Origin: Bromus sterilis
Taxonomy: Eukaryota > Streptophyta > Magnoliopsida > Poales > Poaceae
Assembly: GCA_950022295.1 (NCBI GenBank)
Contig: OX465595.1
Span: 67,540,770-67,604,769 of the forward strand
Length of the DNA: 64,000 bases
Direction of reading: 5' to 3'
Shown: one piece after another, positions 23,664-34,971 of the stretch
How the letters are laid out: each line of letters begins with the position of its first letter
Position numbering within the stretch: the first letter of the stretch is position 1
The notes under the pieces: generated by a model
The model's input: the letters and a program-made list of their open reading frames with translations, nothing else
Told to the model about the DNA's origin: nothing
The model's database searches: none
Made by a program: the position numbers and the translations under genes

Positions 23664-26600
23664 ATGTCTGCTGAGGAATCGTATGGTTCTCATAGTCTCA
23701 CTTCATTTGCAGCTCAGCTCGAACGTACAATTCCTCAATCTCCACCGCTGAAGCAAATGGCTCCTCGACGTAAGCACACTGATACCGCTAAAGACTTGCC
23801 CCCGAAGCTATATGAAAAGTTGAAGACTCCTGAACGTGAAACTGCTGATGAACGTAAGAAACGGGTACAAAAGATCACGAGGGAATGGGCCAAGCGTTGG
23901 GTGGCCTATCAATGGCTTAATCCTCAGCATGAGGAAATGTTTGCAGTAAATCCGCCACTGAAGACCTTGGGTATCAAGGCTCGACCTCCACCAGCGCCTG
24001 GAGTCATTCCTGATCCCACAACAATGCGCACTCCTGAAGACTTTCCTGCGGCATATGAGCAATACCTCAAGCGCTCTCGCAGCCGTGTCAAGAGTCTGGT
24101 CCGTGACATGACTGCTTCAATACAGATTTCGCCTCAAGATCAGTCTCAACCCGGACAACAACCTCCGCCTCAGCACCGCAAAAAGGCCCCTAGCATGAAA
24201 CCTCAAGTTGTTGGCTCCTCATGTCAACGCACAGATGGTGCTGCCCCCTCCTCAAGGATACGCACTGATGAATCTGGTGCTCCTGAGGCCTCAACCACAA
24301 TGCCTCAGCCTCAGCTGAAGACCAAAACTATTCTTCAACGCGGCCCTCGCCCCTCACCAAAGAAAACTGCTATGCGTGGCGCCATTCATCATACTCCTCA
24401 ATCTTCTGATGATGAAGATGAATTTGAGGATTTGGCCGGCTTCGTCGCCACTGAAGCTGATAAGATTGAATACGTGCGTGCTGCGGCCAGACGCAAAACT
24501 GAAGCAACGGGTTCAGAAATCCCGTTTCTCCTTGATCCCAAGAAGATCTTGGAGTACATTGATATTTGGTCTGTTAAGCCTGACACTCCTCTTGATGTTT
24601 TGGACATCCCGAAAGAAATCAAATTCTATGTTCAACAATTCCTCATAAACGAGATTCATCAACGAGATCTTCAGAAACAGTTGAAGGCCAAACTGAAGAA
24701 AGTCCTCAGTGACTTCAAAAAGAAACCTATCACTGATGTTACTCCTCAGGAGTTTATAGAGCATCAATGTGAAGTTCAACGCCTCAACATTGAGTTCGCT
24801 GCCAACCGTACTTATATTGGCAAATCCAAAGAACGGATCTCTCAACAGATGGCAAAGTTGATGAAGCTTCGACAGCCTGCTTCCTCAGTACCCACTGATG
24901 CCACTGCTAAAAGCCTCAAGCGCCTGCCTGAAGCCCAACCCTCAACTCCACCTTCTGCGAAGAAGCCTACTGTTGAAGAACCCATTGATGCTACACCACT
25001 TTCCTCAGCTCCTCCGACCAAACAGGCCGCTGATTCCACAGTTCATATTACTGCTGCCTCAACTCCACCTCAAAATCCTCAGCGCAGCTTAATCGTCTTC
25101 ACTCCACCCCCTGCTGCAACACCCATTGTTCCAACTCCACCGTCCCCACCGCCACCAACTATCACTGAAGTTGAAGACATGGACGTCGACATTATGGATG
25201 ATGGAACTCCTCGTGTCCATGATGATGACTATGGGCTGACACACTCACCCACTCATACCGTCTTCTCACCTGAGCCTCACTCCGACACCGTAACCGAGGT
25301 GCTTCCTGACACTTCTCTGCAGTCTGAAGACTCTGTTGGTGCATCGTCCTCAGCGTCTGATGCTGATGACCCCGAAGCCTCCAGTGCTCCAACAAATTCT
25401 GCTGGTAATACTGATGCTGCAGCAAACACTACCACTGATACTGATGCAGCTGCTGCTCCTCAGCCAGACCCACCTGCTACTGAAACTGAAGCTGGAGCCG
25501 AACAAAGCACAAATGCCCCTCCTGAAGCAGAAAACGGTACAAATGCTAAAGCCTCAAAGGATGGCTCTGAAGAAAAACAGGCCACATCACCTCGTCTCCC
25601 CAAGGACATCAACACATCTATGCCTGACGCATCTGCAGCGAATCCGCCTCAGCCTCAAGCCACTCTTCAGATTGAAGTGCCTCAAGCGCCTTCCCCACCT
25701 CAAGGCCCAGTTCAAGCTCGGTCCTTGTGTCCGAAGCAGAAGCGACCATTCTTCCGTGACCTTGAAGCTGATGATACTCCAAGCTTTGATGCTACTGATT
25801 TCTTCAACGCCATGAGTTTCTTTCAAGAGGGGATTCAAAATCCATATCACTCTACTCCGCCTCAAAAGCTGCTGAGGTTCTGGACTGCCACTCAGAAGAA
25901 CTATTATGCTTCAGTGCTCTACAAGCAAAACAAACTATTTCCTCACAAGCACATTCCTCTGATGGATATGGAAGCCCTTCCCTGCTTCAACTATGTGCTT
26001 CAGGATCTGCATCATACCAAGCTACTTCAGTTCTGCTCTGAATGCATATACTGGAATGAACAGCTTGTGCTTCAGTTTATGCCACGTTGTATGTTTCAGG
26101 AAATCCTTTGGATATCAACACATGGGTCCTCGAGTGGATGACTGAGCATCATCACTACACCATCACTGTTCCTGAAGCAATTGATATTCTTGAGTTGCCT
26201 CAGTGCACTTCTCAGCTGCTTGCTCCTATGGGGCTCAAATTCTTCGAGATGACATGATGAACATGCTAATGAAACCTCAGGCCCCTGAAGCCCCAGCTCG
26301 CACAAAGTTTCCAGTCTCTGAGCTTCTGTATCTGCCAAGTACTTTGTATCGGATTCTGGCGAAGACCTTCTGCCCCATTAAAGGCTATGAATCCACTGCT
26401 GAAGAAGTCATTGGCATCATGAAGAACATACTCCACAACCTTTGCATGTCTGGGCCAATCAACGTCCCTGACTTCTTCTTCAGAACTATGGTTGATGCAG
26501 CACAGAATCCTCATATCCTGAAGCCATATGCGCCTTGGATCATGAAGCTCATCCGAGCCGTGACTGGAATTGATTTCCAACCTGATCACCCGAATCACAG

Positions 26601-27180
26601 GACTTATCTGCTGCCTGTCGAAGTGCTTCAGCATACTATTGCTTCAAATGACAAAGGCAAAGGCATCTTCTATGAAGAAGTTCTCCCGACCAATTCCCTC
26701 GGTGGAAACATTCGTCATCCTCAGTCTCGCACAACTGATGAAACCAGAACTCATGCCTCAACTGAGGATACAACTCAGGCTCTTGTGATGACTGACCGAG
26801 AGCTTCTGATTAGTCTTCATCAGAAAGTTGATCGTAATCATGATTGGGTGAAGCGACAGTTTACTGAAATCCTCAGCTACATGGCTCAGACGCATTCTTC
26901 TGTGAAGAAAGTGCATCAGTATGCTCATCATACATATCAACATCTTGATGCCCTGATAAAAGAAGTAATCACCACTGAAGACCTTGCAAAGTTGGAGCTT
27001 CAACAGCCTCCGATTCCTGCAATCAGACCCACAAGGCAATTCAGACGCTGCACAACTCCTCCTCCGGCCATGGATTCTTATTCCTCAAACCAGGAGATGA
27101 CCGCTGAAGAAGCTGAACACACTGCTGCCTGCCCACACACTGCAACGGGTTTCCTCAGGCGTGACTCACCTCAGCCTTGA
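23664..27180 (+). pseudogene. Sirevirus post-pol ('env-like' position) ORF, two frameshifts
   Basis: The ATG at 23664 (MSAEESYGS) opens an 825-residue frame, which then continues in two other frames to the stop at 27178. The frame changes, near 26097 and 26250, each behave like a one-base deletion. The N-terminal third is basic. The middle is very rich in Pro, Ala, Thr and Ser. The C-terminal part is more globular (about 25720-27000). I see no clear signal peptide or fusion-type membrane segment, so an envelope role is not supported by this sequence; the label reflects position only. Such ORFs are known in several Sirevirus groups and their function is unsettled. The second Copia copy lacks this region. 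Confidence 0.7.
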
Positions 27181-27231
27181 AGCATCTAAAACGGGGCATT
27201 AGCTTCAGTTTTTCCCTTTTTGATCATTTTG

Positions 27232-27696
27232 TGACAAAGGGGGAGAAATATGTTAGTCTTCAAGCGGGTCTTAGTTATGGGGTTCTTCAGTTACAACTCT
27301 CGTTCTTCAGAATTTTTTTGTAACGAGTTGTAAACTGTTATTTTGGTGTTTTCCTGATACTATTCCTCAGTTACCTCATGCGATTTCCTCACGTTTATCA
27401 TATATGCATGTGATTATCTCTGCAAACACCTCTATCAGTGCGTTGTTTAATTCGTCAAACACTTCATAACATGCACTGCCACAAAAATGCCTGGATATAG
27501 GGGGAGCTCCTCATATACCTTTAAATTCTTTAGATATTAAACATTCTTCAACTCATATGCATATCCTCAGGGGGAGCTTCATAATATCCAGCTTAATGAC
27601 AGAAATGTTCTTCAAAGTTTTTATTCTTCAAATCCATAATTATATCCCCGTTGAAGCTTAACCTGATTGTCATCAAATCACCAAAAAGGGGGAGAT
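27232..27696 (+). other. Multiple polypurine tracts of the Sirevirus 3' region
   Basis: Four GGGGGAG blocks lie between the post-pol stop and LTR 2: AAAGGGGGAGAAA near 27236, TAGGGGGAGCT near 27499, CAGGGGGAGCT near 27570 and AAAAAGGGGGAGAT directly before the LTR. Repeated tracts of this type are a Sirevirus hallmark; the last is in position to prime plus-strand synthesis. Confidence 0.8.
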
Positions 27697-29143
27697 TGTA
27701 AGTGCATCCAGTGCCTTCCCCTTGAGGTTTTGGAGTTTGATGAAAAAACGGTTAAGGGACTGATGTGTTTGTGAGTATACACAGGAGACCAGTCCCTGAT
27801 GAGGTGTTTAACCACCAATGTCGACCCCCCAAAATGTTGAGGAACATTGGAGAAATCGGTGCGTTTCCTGAAGAATGAAGTTGCGCGAAATCCTGAGGAA
27901 TCAGGATCCTGAAGCGTTCGGTTGAAGCTGAAGCTGAGGACGATCCTGAGGAAGTTCGCGCTGAAGACGAAGTTGAAGCGTAGTCTTCGCTAAGACTTTT
28001 TATACTTCTTGAGTCATAGGAAAACACCGCACTGATGGAGGGGTTGAAGAAAACGAGTTCCGAAGGTCTGAGGAAGTGCTCAGCTAGGGATCCTGAAGAA
28101 AAACCCTGAGGAAATCTCCTGCAGTAGAAGTTCAGTCCTCGGGTGTCTGAGACGTTGTTCTTCAGGACACTGAGGCAACTAACTTCGGTTGAGGAGTCTG
28201 AAGATCGCCAGTGCGATTCTTCTGAAAATCGTGAGGAGAGAGAGAAAACCTTGACCGTGCCACGTGTTGCATGGTAAGAGGCTAGAACCTGTCTAGCAAC
28301 GGTCATTTCCGAGGGCATGAGAGTAATTGCATGGATGGGCATTTATGTCCTTTCACCTCGGGTTGCTCCTCGGCTATAAATAGCCACCCCCAGCCCCATT
28401 TGTGGATTGGCTGCTCCGAGAGAAAAACTGACACTTGTCATCCGAGAGCAACCCACCTCTGAGGAAACTGAAGAACCTATGTGAGGAAAAACCACCAGCC
28501 TGAGTAGTTGAGCATTTCTGAGGAAGTCGGTTCGAGTGATCCGAAGCTTTTTACTCTTGGAGATTGTGATCTTCCAGCCGGTGTAGAAGTCTTCAGTCTG
28601 AGGAAGTCAAGATGCAATTGTGACTTCCCGGAGTGACTGAGTCTGTGAAGGTTTCGGGAGTCTACCTTGAAGACTCACCTGAGTTATTGGACAGAGTCTG
28701 AGGACTTTAGTTCAAGGAGAACAAGGTGAAGACTATGTCTTCTGAGTTGAATCTCAGCCTCTCCAACCAGACGTAGAGTTGTCACAGCAACTCGAACTGG
28801 TCTACCAAACCAATGTCTTCAATATCTGGTGATATCTCTTCAACCTCTTAAGCTTCAGTATTATGTCTTCAGAATCTATGTTGACTTCTTATGCTTCAGC
28901 TCTCCCTCTACTCTTTGTCTTCATACTATGCATCTGAAGCACTTCTGCTTATCTGAATTGATTTATTTCTGTTGCATTATGATGAGCTGTCCTAATGATT
29001 ACATTCTGTGAAGTTTTATTTCTTCATGATTTTGGTTACTTCTTCAGCTTCATGATTGCTTCAGTCCTGAAGAAAATCAAAATCTGGTAGCAAAATTGAA
29101 AATCTCCCATTCACCCCCCTCTGGTCGATATATTGCACTTTCA
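27697..29143 (+). repeat. Copia LTR 2, shared by both internal regions
   Basis: It is about 1447 bp. Its start (TGTAAGTGCATCC) follows a polypurine tract, so it acts as the 3' LTR of copy 1. Its end (...GCACTTTCA) is followed by a primer-binding site, so it also acts as the 5' LTR of copy 2. A TATA box lies at 28375-28382. The C run before its end is shorter than in LTR 1. Confidence 0.9.
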
Positions 29144-29145
29144 AT

Positions 29146-29157
29146 TGGTATCAGAGC
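29146..29157 (+). other. Primer-binding site, copy 2
   Basis: TGGTATCAGAGC, identical to the copy 1 site and at the same two-base spacing from the LTR end. Confidence 0.9.
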
Positions 29158-29209
29158 AAGGTACTCCCTTGTTCTGTGTGATTCGGTTTAACCACCTGGA
29201 GTTTTAGTT

Positions 29210-30130
29210 ATGTCGACCTCAGGTACAATGAGCATTGCCTCAAACTGTCCCATCTTCGATGGAACAGACTATCCATAATGGAAGAACAAGATGAGGATGC
29301 ATCTTGAAGCCATTGACAAGGATCTGTGGGACATTGTTGATCAAGGCATTCCTGAAGCAAATCTGATGACTGCTCCCGAAGTTGTCAAGAAGAACTGGCA
29401 GCTTGATGCAAAAGCTCGAAGCATCATTGGTGGTCATCTCAACAAGGCTCAGTTCAACCGTATCAGTGGTCTGGATACTGCAAAGAAGATATGGACAAGA
29501 CTGTCTAAAGTCAATGAAGGAGTTTCAGCTCAACGAGACTCACGGGTTGATACACTCCGCAGTCTCTTCAATCGGTTCAAGAGGCTGGACAATGAGCACG
29601 TGCAACAAACCTTTGACAGACTCACTGACATATCAAATGAACTTCAAGCACTAGGTGCCGCTAATATCACAGATCATGAAGTTGTGAAGAAACTACTGAG
29701 GTCACTGGATGACTCATTTGAGTTCCTATCACTGATGATTCAAGAAAGGCCTGACTTCAAGACTCTGGATCCAGCGGACATTCTCGAGCGCCTCAATGCT
29801 CATGAACTGAAGCTCTCTGAAAAACGAGATTTATACAGCTCCACGCCTAAAGTCCGCGCGCTAAAAGCTAGAGCATGAAGAGTGTCCTCTGATGAAGAGT
29901 CTGAGGATGATACTGATAATCCTGAAACTCTCAGCCGTGAACTTGCTCTCCTCACCAGAAAGTTTCAGAGATTCACGAAGAAGAATCGCTTCGGAAATTC
30001 CTCAAGATCGTCCTCAAGAAAAAGCAAAGATGATGACTCTGTCGAAGCAAGAAAGAGAGTCTGCCACAAGTGCGAGAAACCTGGGCATTACATCGCTGAG
30101 TGTCCTTATGGGAAAAGGAAGCTAGACTGA
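29210..30130 (+). pseudogene. Copia gag, copy 2 (two stops)
   Basis: It is colinear with copy 1 gag and the same length. It is interrupted by TAA at 29276 (Tyr codon TAC in copy 1) and TGA at 29876 (Arg codon CGA in copy 1, a CpG transition). The zinc knuckle near 30062-30103 is intact. It would not give full-length Gag. Confidence 0.88.
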
Positions 30131-33100
30131 AGAAGAAGAAGAAGAAGAAAGGGAAAGATGACAGTTCTGATGAAAAGACAAAGAAAAAATCCTCAAGATA
30201 CTCAAAGTCTACTGGATACAGGAACAGCAGTTCCCGTAAGGCTCGCGCATATCTCGGCAAAGAATTGGACTCGGAAGAATCCGGTTCCAACCCTGATGCT
30301 GAGGAAGAAGAATCTGAAGAATCTGAGGGTGTGGCCGGTCTAGCTCTTGCCACGACGCTTGTCTCAAAGTCAATCTTCAGCACTGAGGAATCTAGTCTAT
30401 CACATATTGATGATGAAGTTGAAGACACAACTCCTGCCTTCTGCTTCATGGCCAAGTCCTCCAAGATATCTTCTTACTCATCATTAGATGAACCCTCTGA
30501 TGAAAATCCTGATGAAAACTATGCTAAACTTGCTAAACTTGCATCTAAGCAACAACGGGCACTTGAAAAGACTCAGATCTCACTAAACAAAAGTGATGAT
30601 ATGTTGGTTGAGGAAATGACGAAGACTCAAAGGTTGACTGATGAATAAAAAATTCTTCAGTCAAAGTTTGATGACTTGTTCAAACGTCATGAGGCACTCC
30701 TTACCGATCATGAAAAGCTGTCTCATGAGTTCCTCATGAGGAAACAAGAACTTGAATATGTAAGGATGTCTCATGATGATCTGAGGAAAGAAAATGATTC
30801 ACTCCTCTCCCAACAGATCATCATGCCACAAGAAGGATTTAATCCTCCCTGTTTAAAATGCATTGGACATGATCATATCATCTCTGTGTCCAGTTCCTCA
30901 ATGTCTTCAGACTTTGTTATTTCTATTGCTTCTATGGTATCTAACCCCTCATCTGAGGATACCATAGACATTTCTGAAGAAAATGCTAGGTTGAAGAGTC
31001 TACTAGAAACAGGCATGTTCAAGTGTCTGAAAGGACATCAGGCCCTTTGTGACATCCTCAAGAAACAGATCCTCAACAGAAACCCGAGGAAAGAAGGTGT
31101 CGCATTCACTCGGAAACTCAACCCCAATGGGTCTTACTGGAAACCTGAACAATATCCAGAGACCACTTGGGTTCGGGCTAAGATGCCCCCTCCTGATCCC
31201 TATACCTTATCTGGTTATGATGTTGTTTCTTCAGATGTGATGATTGAGTCATTTGACTCAAACTATAAACTGTTTAAGACTGGTAATGGTGAGGTATTTG
31301 CCAGATACATCGGAGCTAACTGCAGGAACGGTTCTCCAGTCAAGCAGATCTGGGTTCCGAAGGACCTCATCACTAACCTTCCTGTGAATGCAGATGCAAA
31401 TGAGCCGAGGAGATCATCTGAGGACGATACCTCAAAAGGAAGTGATTATAATCATGTATCTGCTAACCATTTTGTTCACAGGGAAGCTCCACATAAGAAT
31501 GCTTATTCATTTGTTTATCCTGATGCTACCATCTCACACCCCATTAGGTCTCATCACCCTCATCAATCCTCATGTGCCGCAAGACCACCCATGAAGATGT
31601 GGGTGGTTAAGAACTAATCATCCTTGCAGGGACGTGTCCTGAGGCAATTACAATTTCTGCCGATTATATGCCCAGGACAACAACATTTGAGTCAGTTGAA
31701 GGATAATTATATTGTTTGGTTTCATAGAATCAATCCTGAGGAACATCCTGAGGAATTAATTCTGAGGAACCTTAAATTCCTCAAACTGAGACTGGCTCAT
31801 AACTTGTTGTATGAGATACTAATTCATTTGCAGGGAAAGACTGAATGGGTGATGGACAGTGGATGCACAAATCACATGACTGGTGACAGAAATCTTCTTA
31901 TGCAATCATCACTGAGTCCTTCTTCACAGAAAACCATCACCTTCGCTGATAAAGGTAAAAGTAAGGTATTGGGTCTCGGTAGAGTGGCTATCTCTCGAGA
32001 CCAACACATTGATAAAGTCATGCTTGTTGAATCCCTTGGATACAACTTGATGTCTGTATCTATGTTGTGTGATCTTGATCTCGCTGTTCTCTTCGGAAAA
32101 CATGGTTGTATTGTCTTCATGGTTTGCGATAACTCCATTGTCTTCAGTGGGGTTAGGAAAGGTGACCTGTATATTGTAGATTTCTCTGAAGGTCCTCAGG
32201 TCGCTACATGCCTCATGGCAAGAGCCTCAGAGTGCTGGCTATGGCATCGAAGACTCGGCCACGCTGGAATGAGAAATCTTCAGAAGCTGGTACTGAAGAA
32301 ACATGTCCTCGGGATTGAGGAAATCAGATTCTCAAAGGATCGGCTCTGTGGTGCTTGCGAAGCTGGAAAGATGACCAAGGCCAAGCACCCAGCGAAGACC
32401 ATCATGACTACTAGGAGACCACTGGAATTGCTTCACATGGATCTATTCGGTCCTCCAAAGTACTCAAGCTTTGGAGGTAATATGTATGGTCTTGTTATTG
32501 TTGATGACTTCTCACGATACACTTGGGTGCATTTTCTTCTCCATAAGTCAGAAACCCCAGCAATCCTCAAGCGCTTCGCCCTCCGAGTCATGAACAACTA
32601 CAACCTGAAGATCAAGCACATTCGAAGCGACAACGGCACTGAGTTTAAGAACTTTGGTGTGGAAGAATTCCTCGATAACTTGGGAATCACTCATGAATTC
32701 TCTGCTCCCTACACTCCTCAGCAAAATGGAGTTGTTGAGAGGAAGAATCGAACCCTTATCGAGATGGCTCGCACGATGCTGGTTGAGTACAATACTCCAC
32801 TCAAGTGGTGGGCTGAAGCAATCAACACTGCATGCCACATCATCAATCGAGTGTATCTTCATAAGTTCTTCAATAAAACATCATACGAGTTAATGGTCGG
32901 TAAGAAACCCAATGTAAGTTACTTCAAAGTATTCGGTGCGCCCTGCTGGATTCGTGATCCTCATCACAAGTCCAAATTTTCACCCAAAGCATGTGAGGGT
33001 TTCATGCTTGGTTATGGTATCAACTCGCACACCTACAGAGTCTTCAATATTAGTCATTATAAAATTGTTGAAACTGTACACGTGCGATTTGATGAATCTG

Positions 33101-33505
33101 ATGGCTCCCAAAGAGAGCACCTGCCACATGATTTAGGTGAAGCACCACCTGAGGAACAGATCAAGAAGATGGGTGCTGGTGACATCATGCCTGTGGATCA
33201 TCCTGAAGAAAGCCATATACCTCCTGCTCCTGAAGAACATCCAAATCCTGATGCAAATAATCCTGATGACGATCCTGATCCTGAGGCTCCTGACACCCCT
33301 AAAGCTCCTGAAGCACCTGAAGCTGATGCAAATGAATCTGACAGCAGTGATGAAGATGCGCCTCAAGATCATCCTCCTCGACTTCCTCGTGTGGCAAATG
33401 AAGTTCAAGTGGAAAAAATCCTCGCTGATGTCAACCTACCAGGTCCTCTTACTCGTGCAAGAGCGAATCGTATAGCTAACTTTTGTGGGCATTTCTCGTT
33501 TTTAT
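30100..33505 (+). pseudogene. Copia pol, copy 2, truncated before reverse transcriptase
   Basis: The spacer, protease and integrase match copy 1. They run in one frame apart from TAA at 30646 (Ser codon TCA in copy 1) and TAA at 31615. Protease (MDSGCTNHMTG near 31852) and integrase, including IRSDNGT and QQNGVVERKN, look complete. Homology to copy 1 ends near 33500, just after the acidic linker. The frame then runs into element A LTR sequence and stops at 33562, giving a short chimeric tail. Reverse transcriptase, RNase H, the post-pol ORF and the third LTR are missing. Confidence 0.88.
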
Positions 33506-33780
33506 CCTTTGTAAACAACAAGGCCGAAGGAATTGAAAACTCCTCTGTACTCGTTGGGAAATAAAGTTATTTTTTGTGTGTGCAGGTCCAGGTGATGTAA
33601 GCAACCCTGAGTTGTGAACAGCGCCATTGTTCACTTCACCACCTTCTTGTATCTGTTGGAGTCCTAATGGTTCGATATCTACCTTGGCATCTTCGCTAAG
33701 TGAAATTGCCGCTACGCTCCATCTCAACCTTCCACTTTGGGTAACCAACGAGGGGCGAGAAGTAAACTCTCGTGACATCA
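33506..33780 (+). repeat. 3' LTR of element A, terminal portion
   Basis: It starts within TTTATCCTTTGTAAACAACAA, the equivalent of 38467 and 49592 in element B, and ends CGTGACATCA. Compared with B, about 600 bp of LTR between the left part (ending 15294) and this part is missing. Confidence 0.82.
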
Positions 33781-34871
33781 CCCTCTATAGAGCAAAGTTC
33801 ACAAGTAAAAGGATAAAGGGCACACAATTCTCTAGAAATTTCATTTAAATCTTTGACCCCAGTGATTGTTGTTTCATGCTTATGTTGCTTACAATACTTC
33901 TCTTCTGAAATCATAGGCCTTTCACAAGGTCTATCCACTCCACAAAAATTAACATGCTTATATAAAAGTTCATTTTCAGGAATTGGATCATGCATGTTGC
34001 AATCATCATGAACAATTTCATTTTCTTTGCAAATCCCTTTAAAAGGTTCATGATGCTTGATCCAATTCTCCTTGGGCATATTAAGATGTGAAGCAAAAGA
34101 TTTGAGGAAATCAACAAGGAGTTGATAATCAAGCCCAAACTTAGTACTAAACTTATTAAAACTTGCAGTTTCAACAAAGGACTTAATGCAATCATACTCA
34201 TAATTTATACCTGACTCTTTACCTTTGTCGATCTCCCAATCTTCAATATTGCGTTGAATTCTTTCAAGGAGTTCCCATTTAGCATCAATCTTTTCGTTTG
34301 TGAAATAACCCATAGAGGAAGCATTGAGAAAGTCTTTATCCTGTCAAGAGAGCCTCGCATAAAAATTAGTAACAATTATATCTTTGGGGAGCCCATGGTT
34401 AGGAAATTTTAGCATTAAAGTTTCTAGTATCCCCCAAGCTTGAACTATGCTCTCTCCGTCGTGAGGATAGAAATTATAAATATAATTCCTATTCTCATGA
34501 ACTTCATGAAGACGATAAAACTTGGAGTAAAAGAGAGACTGGATCTCTTCCCAATCCCGTAGGTGAGAATCATCTAGTAGCCTATACCATTCCAATGCTT
34601 TTCCTTTCAGTGACAAGGCAAACAATTTCTTCATGACTTCACCTCTTGTCAAACCTGAAATCTTAAATAACTCAAAAAGTTTTTTAAGTTTCAACAAATG
34701 AATATTAGGATTGACTGTCCCATCATAACAATCATTACTAATTATTTCAACTATCCCAAGTGGTATTTTGAACGTGACACATTCAGTAGGTGGAGGAGAC
34801 TTCTCTACCACGGGTGTCGTAAAGCGACCTTCCCCAAACAGCGAACTAAGAGTGCAGTTTCCCTTAAGCAT
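33781..34871 (-). pseudogene. Athila-type gag of element C, N-terminal part
   Basis: The ATG at 34871 (MLKGNCTLSS) lies about 75 bases after the primer site. The capsid domain (WEEIQSLFYSKFYRLHEV, about 34520-34585) is typical of Athila-like gag. A TGA at 34344-34346 interrupts the frame, which continues at once in the same frame into a Cys/His-containing part (KHVNFCGVDRPCERP, EEKYCKQHKHE, TCELCSIEG). The C-terminal part is cut off by element A. Confidence 0.8.
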
Positions 34872-34945
34872 AACTAGTGAAAAGTAAAAACAAGAAACGA
34901 AAATATTTAATTGCAAGATCTAAAGATATACCTTCAAGCCTTTCC

Positions 34946-34963
34946 TCCCCGGCAACGGCGCCA
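34946..34963 (-). other. Primer-binding site of element C
   Basis: The minus strand reads TGGCGCCGTTGCCGGGGA, the Asp-tRNA-type primer site used by Athila-like Triticeae elements. It lies 8 bases inside the LTR end. Confidence 0.85.
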
Positions 34964-34971
34964 AAATAGCT

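Larger units (their letters stand above)
15295..33505 (+). mobile_element. Maximus-like (Sirevirus) Ty1/Copia array: LTR, internal, LTR, truncated internal
   Basis: Two near-identical Copia internal regions follow one another in direct orientation and share the middle LTR. The first (16746-27696) is full length: gag, pol, a long post-pol ORF and a 3' region with several GGGGGAG tracts. The second (29144-33505) stops after integrase, before reverse transcriptase. The LTR start TGTAAGTGCATC, the primer site TGGTATCAGAGC and the post-pol ORF fit the Maximus/Sirevirus lineage. The right end is not a normal LTR end: it joins element A about 600 bp further along its LTR than the left insertion point, so a deletion removed the end of the array and adjacent target DNA. 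Confidence 0.85.
13309..33780 (+). mobile_element. Element A: Athila-like Gypsy element, 3' part, with nested insertions
   Basis: The pieces are an internal 3' noncoding end (13314-14504), most of a 3' LTR (14505-15294 and 33506-33780) and the Copia array inserted in that LTR. The internal end and LTR are colinear with 46963-48960 and 49590-49863 of element B, so A and B belong to one family. The Tat element interrupts A on the left, so A's gag and 5' LTR should lie left of the window. A's LTR ends ...CGTGACATCA at 33780 and then runs straight into the gag gene of the reverse-oriented element C, indicating that A inserted into C. The expected TSD there is CCCTC (33781-33785). Confidence 0.8.
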
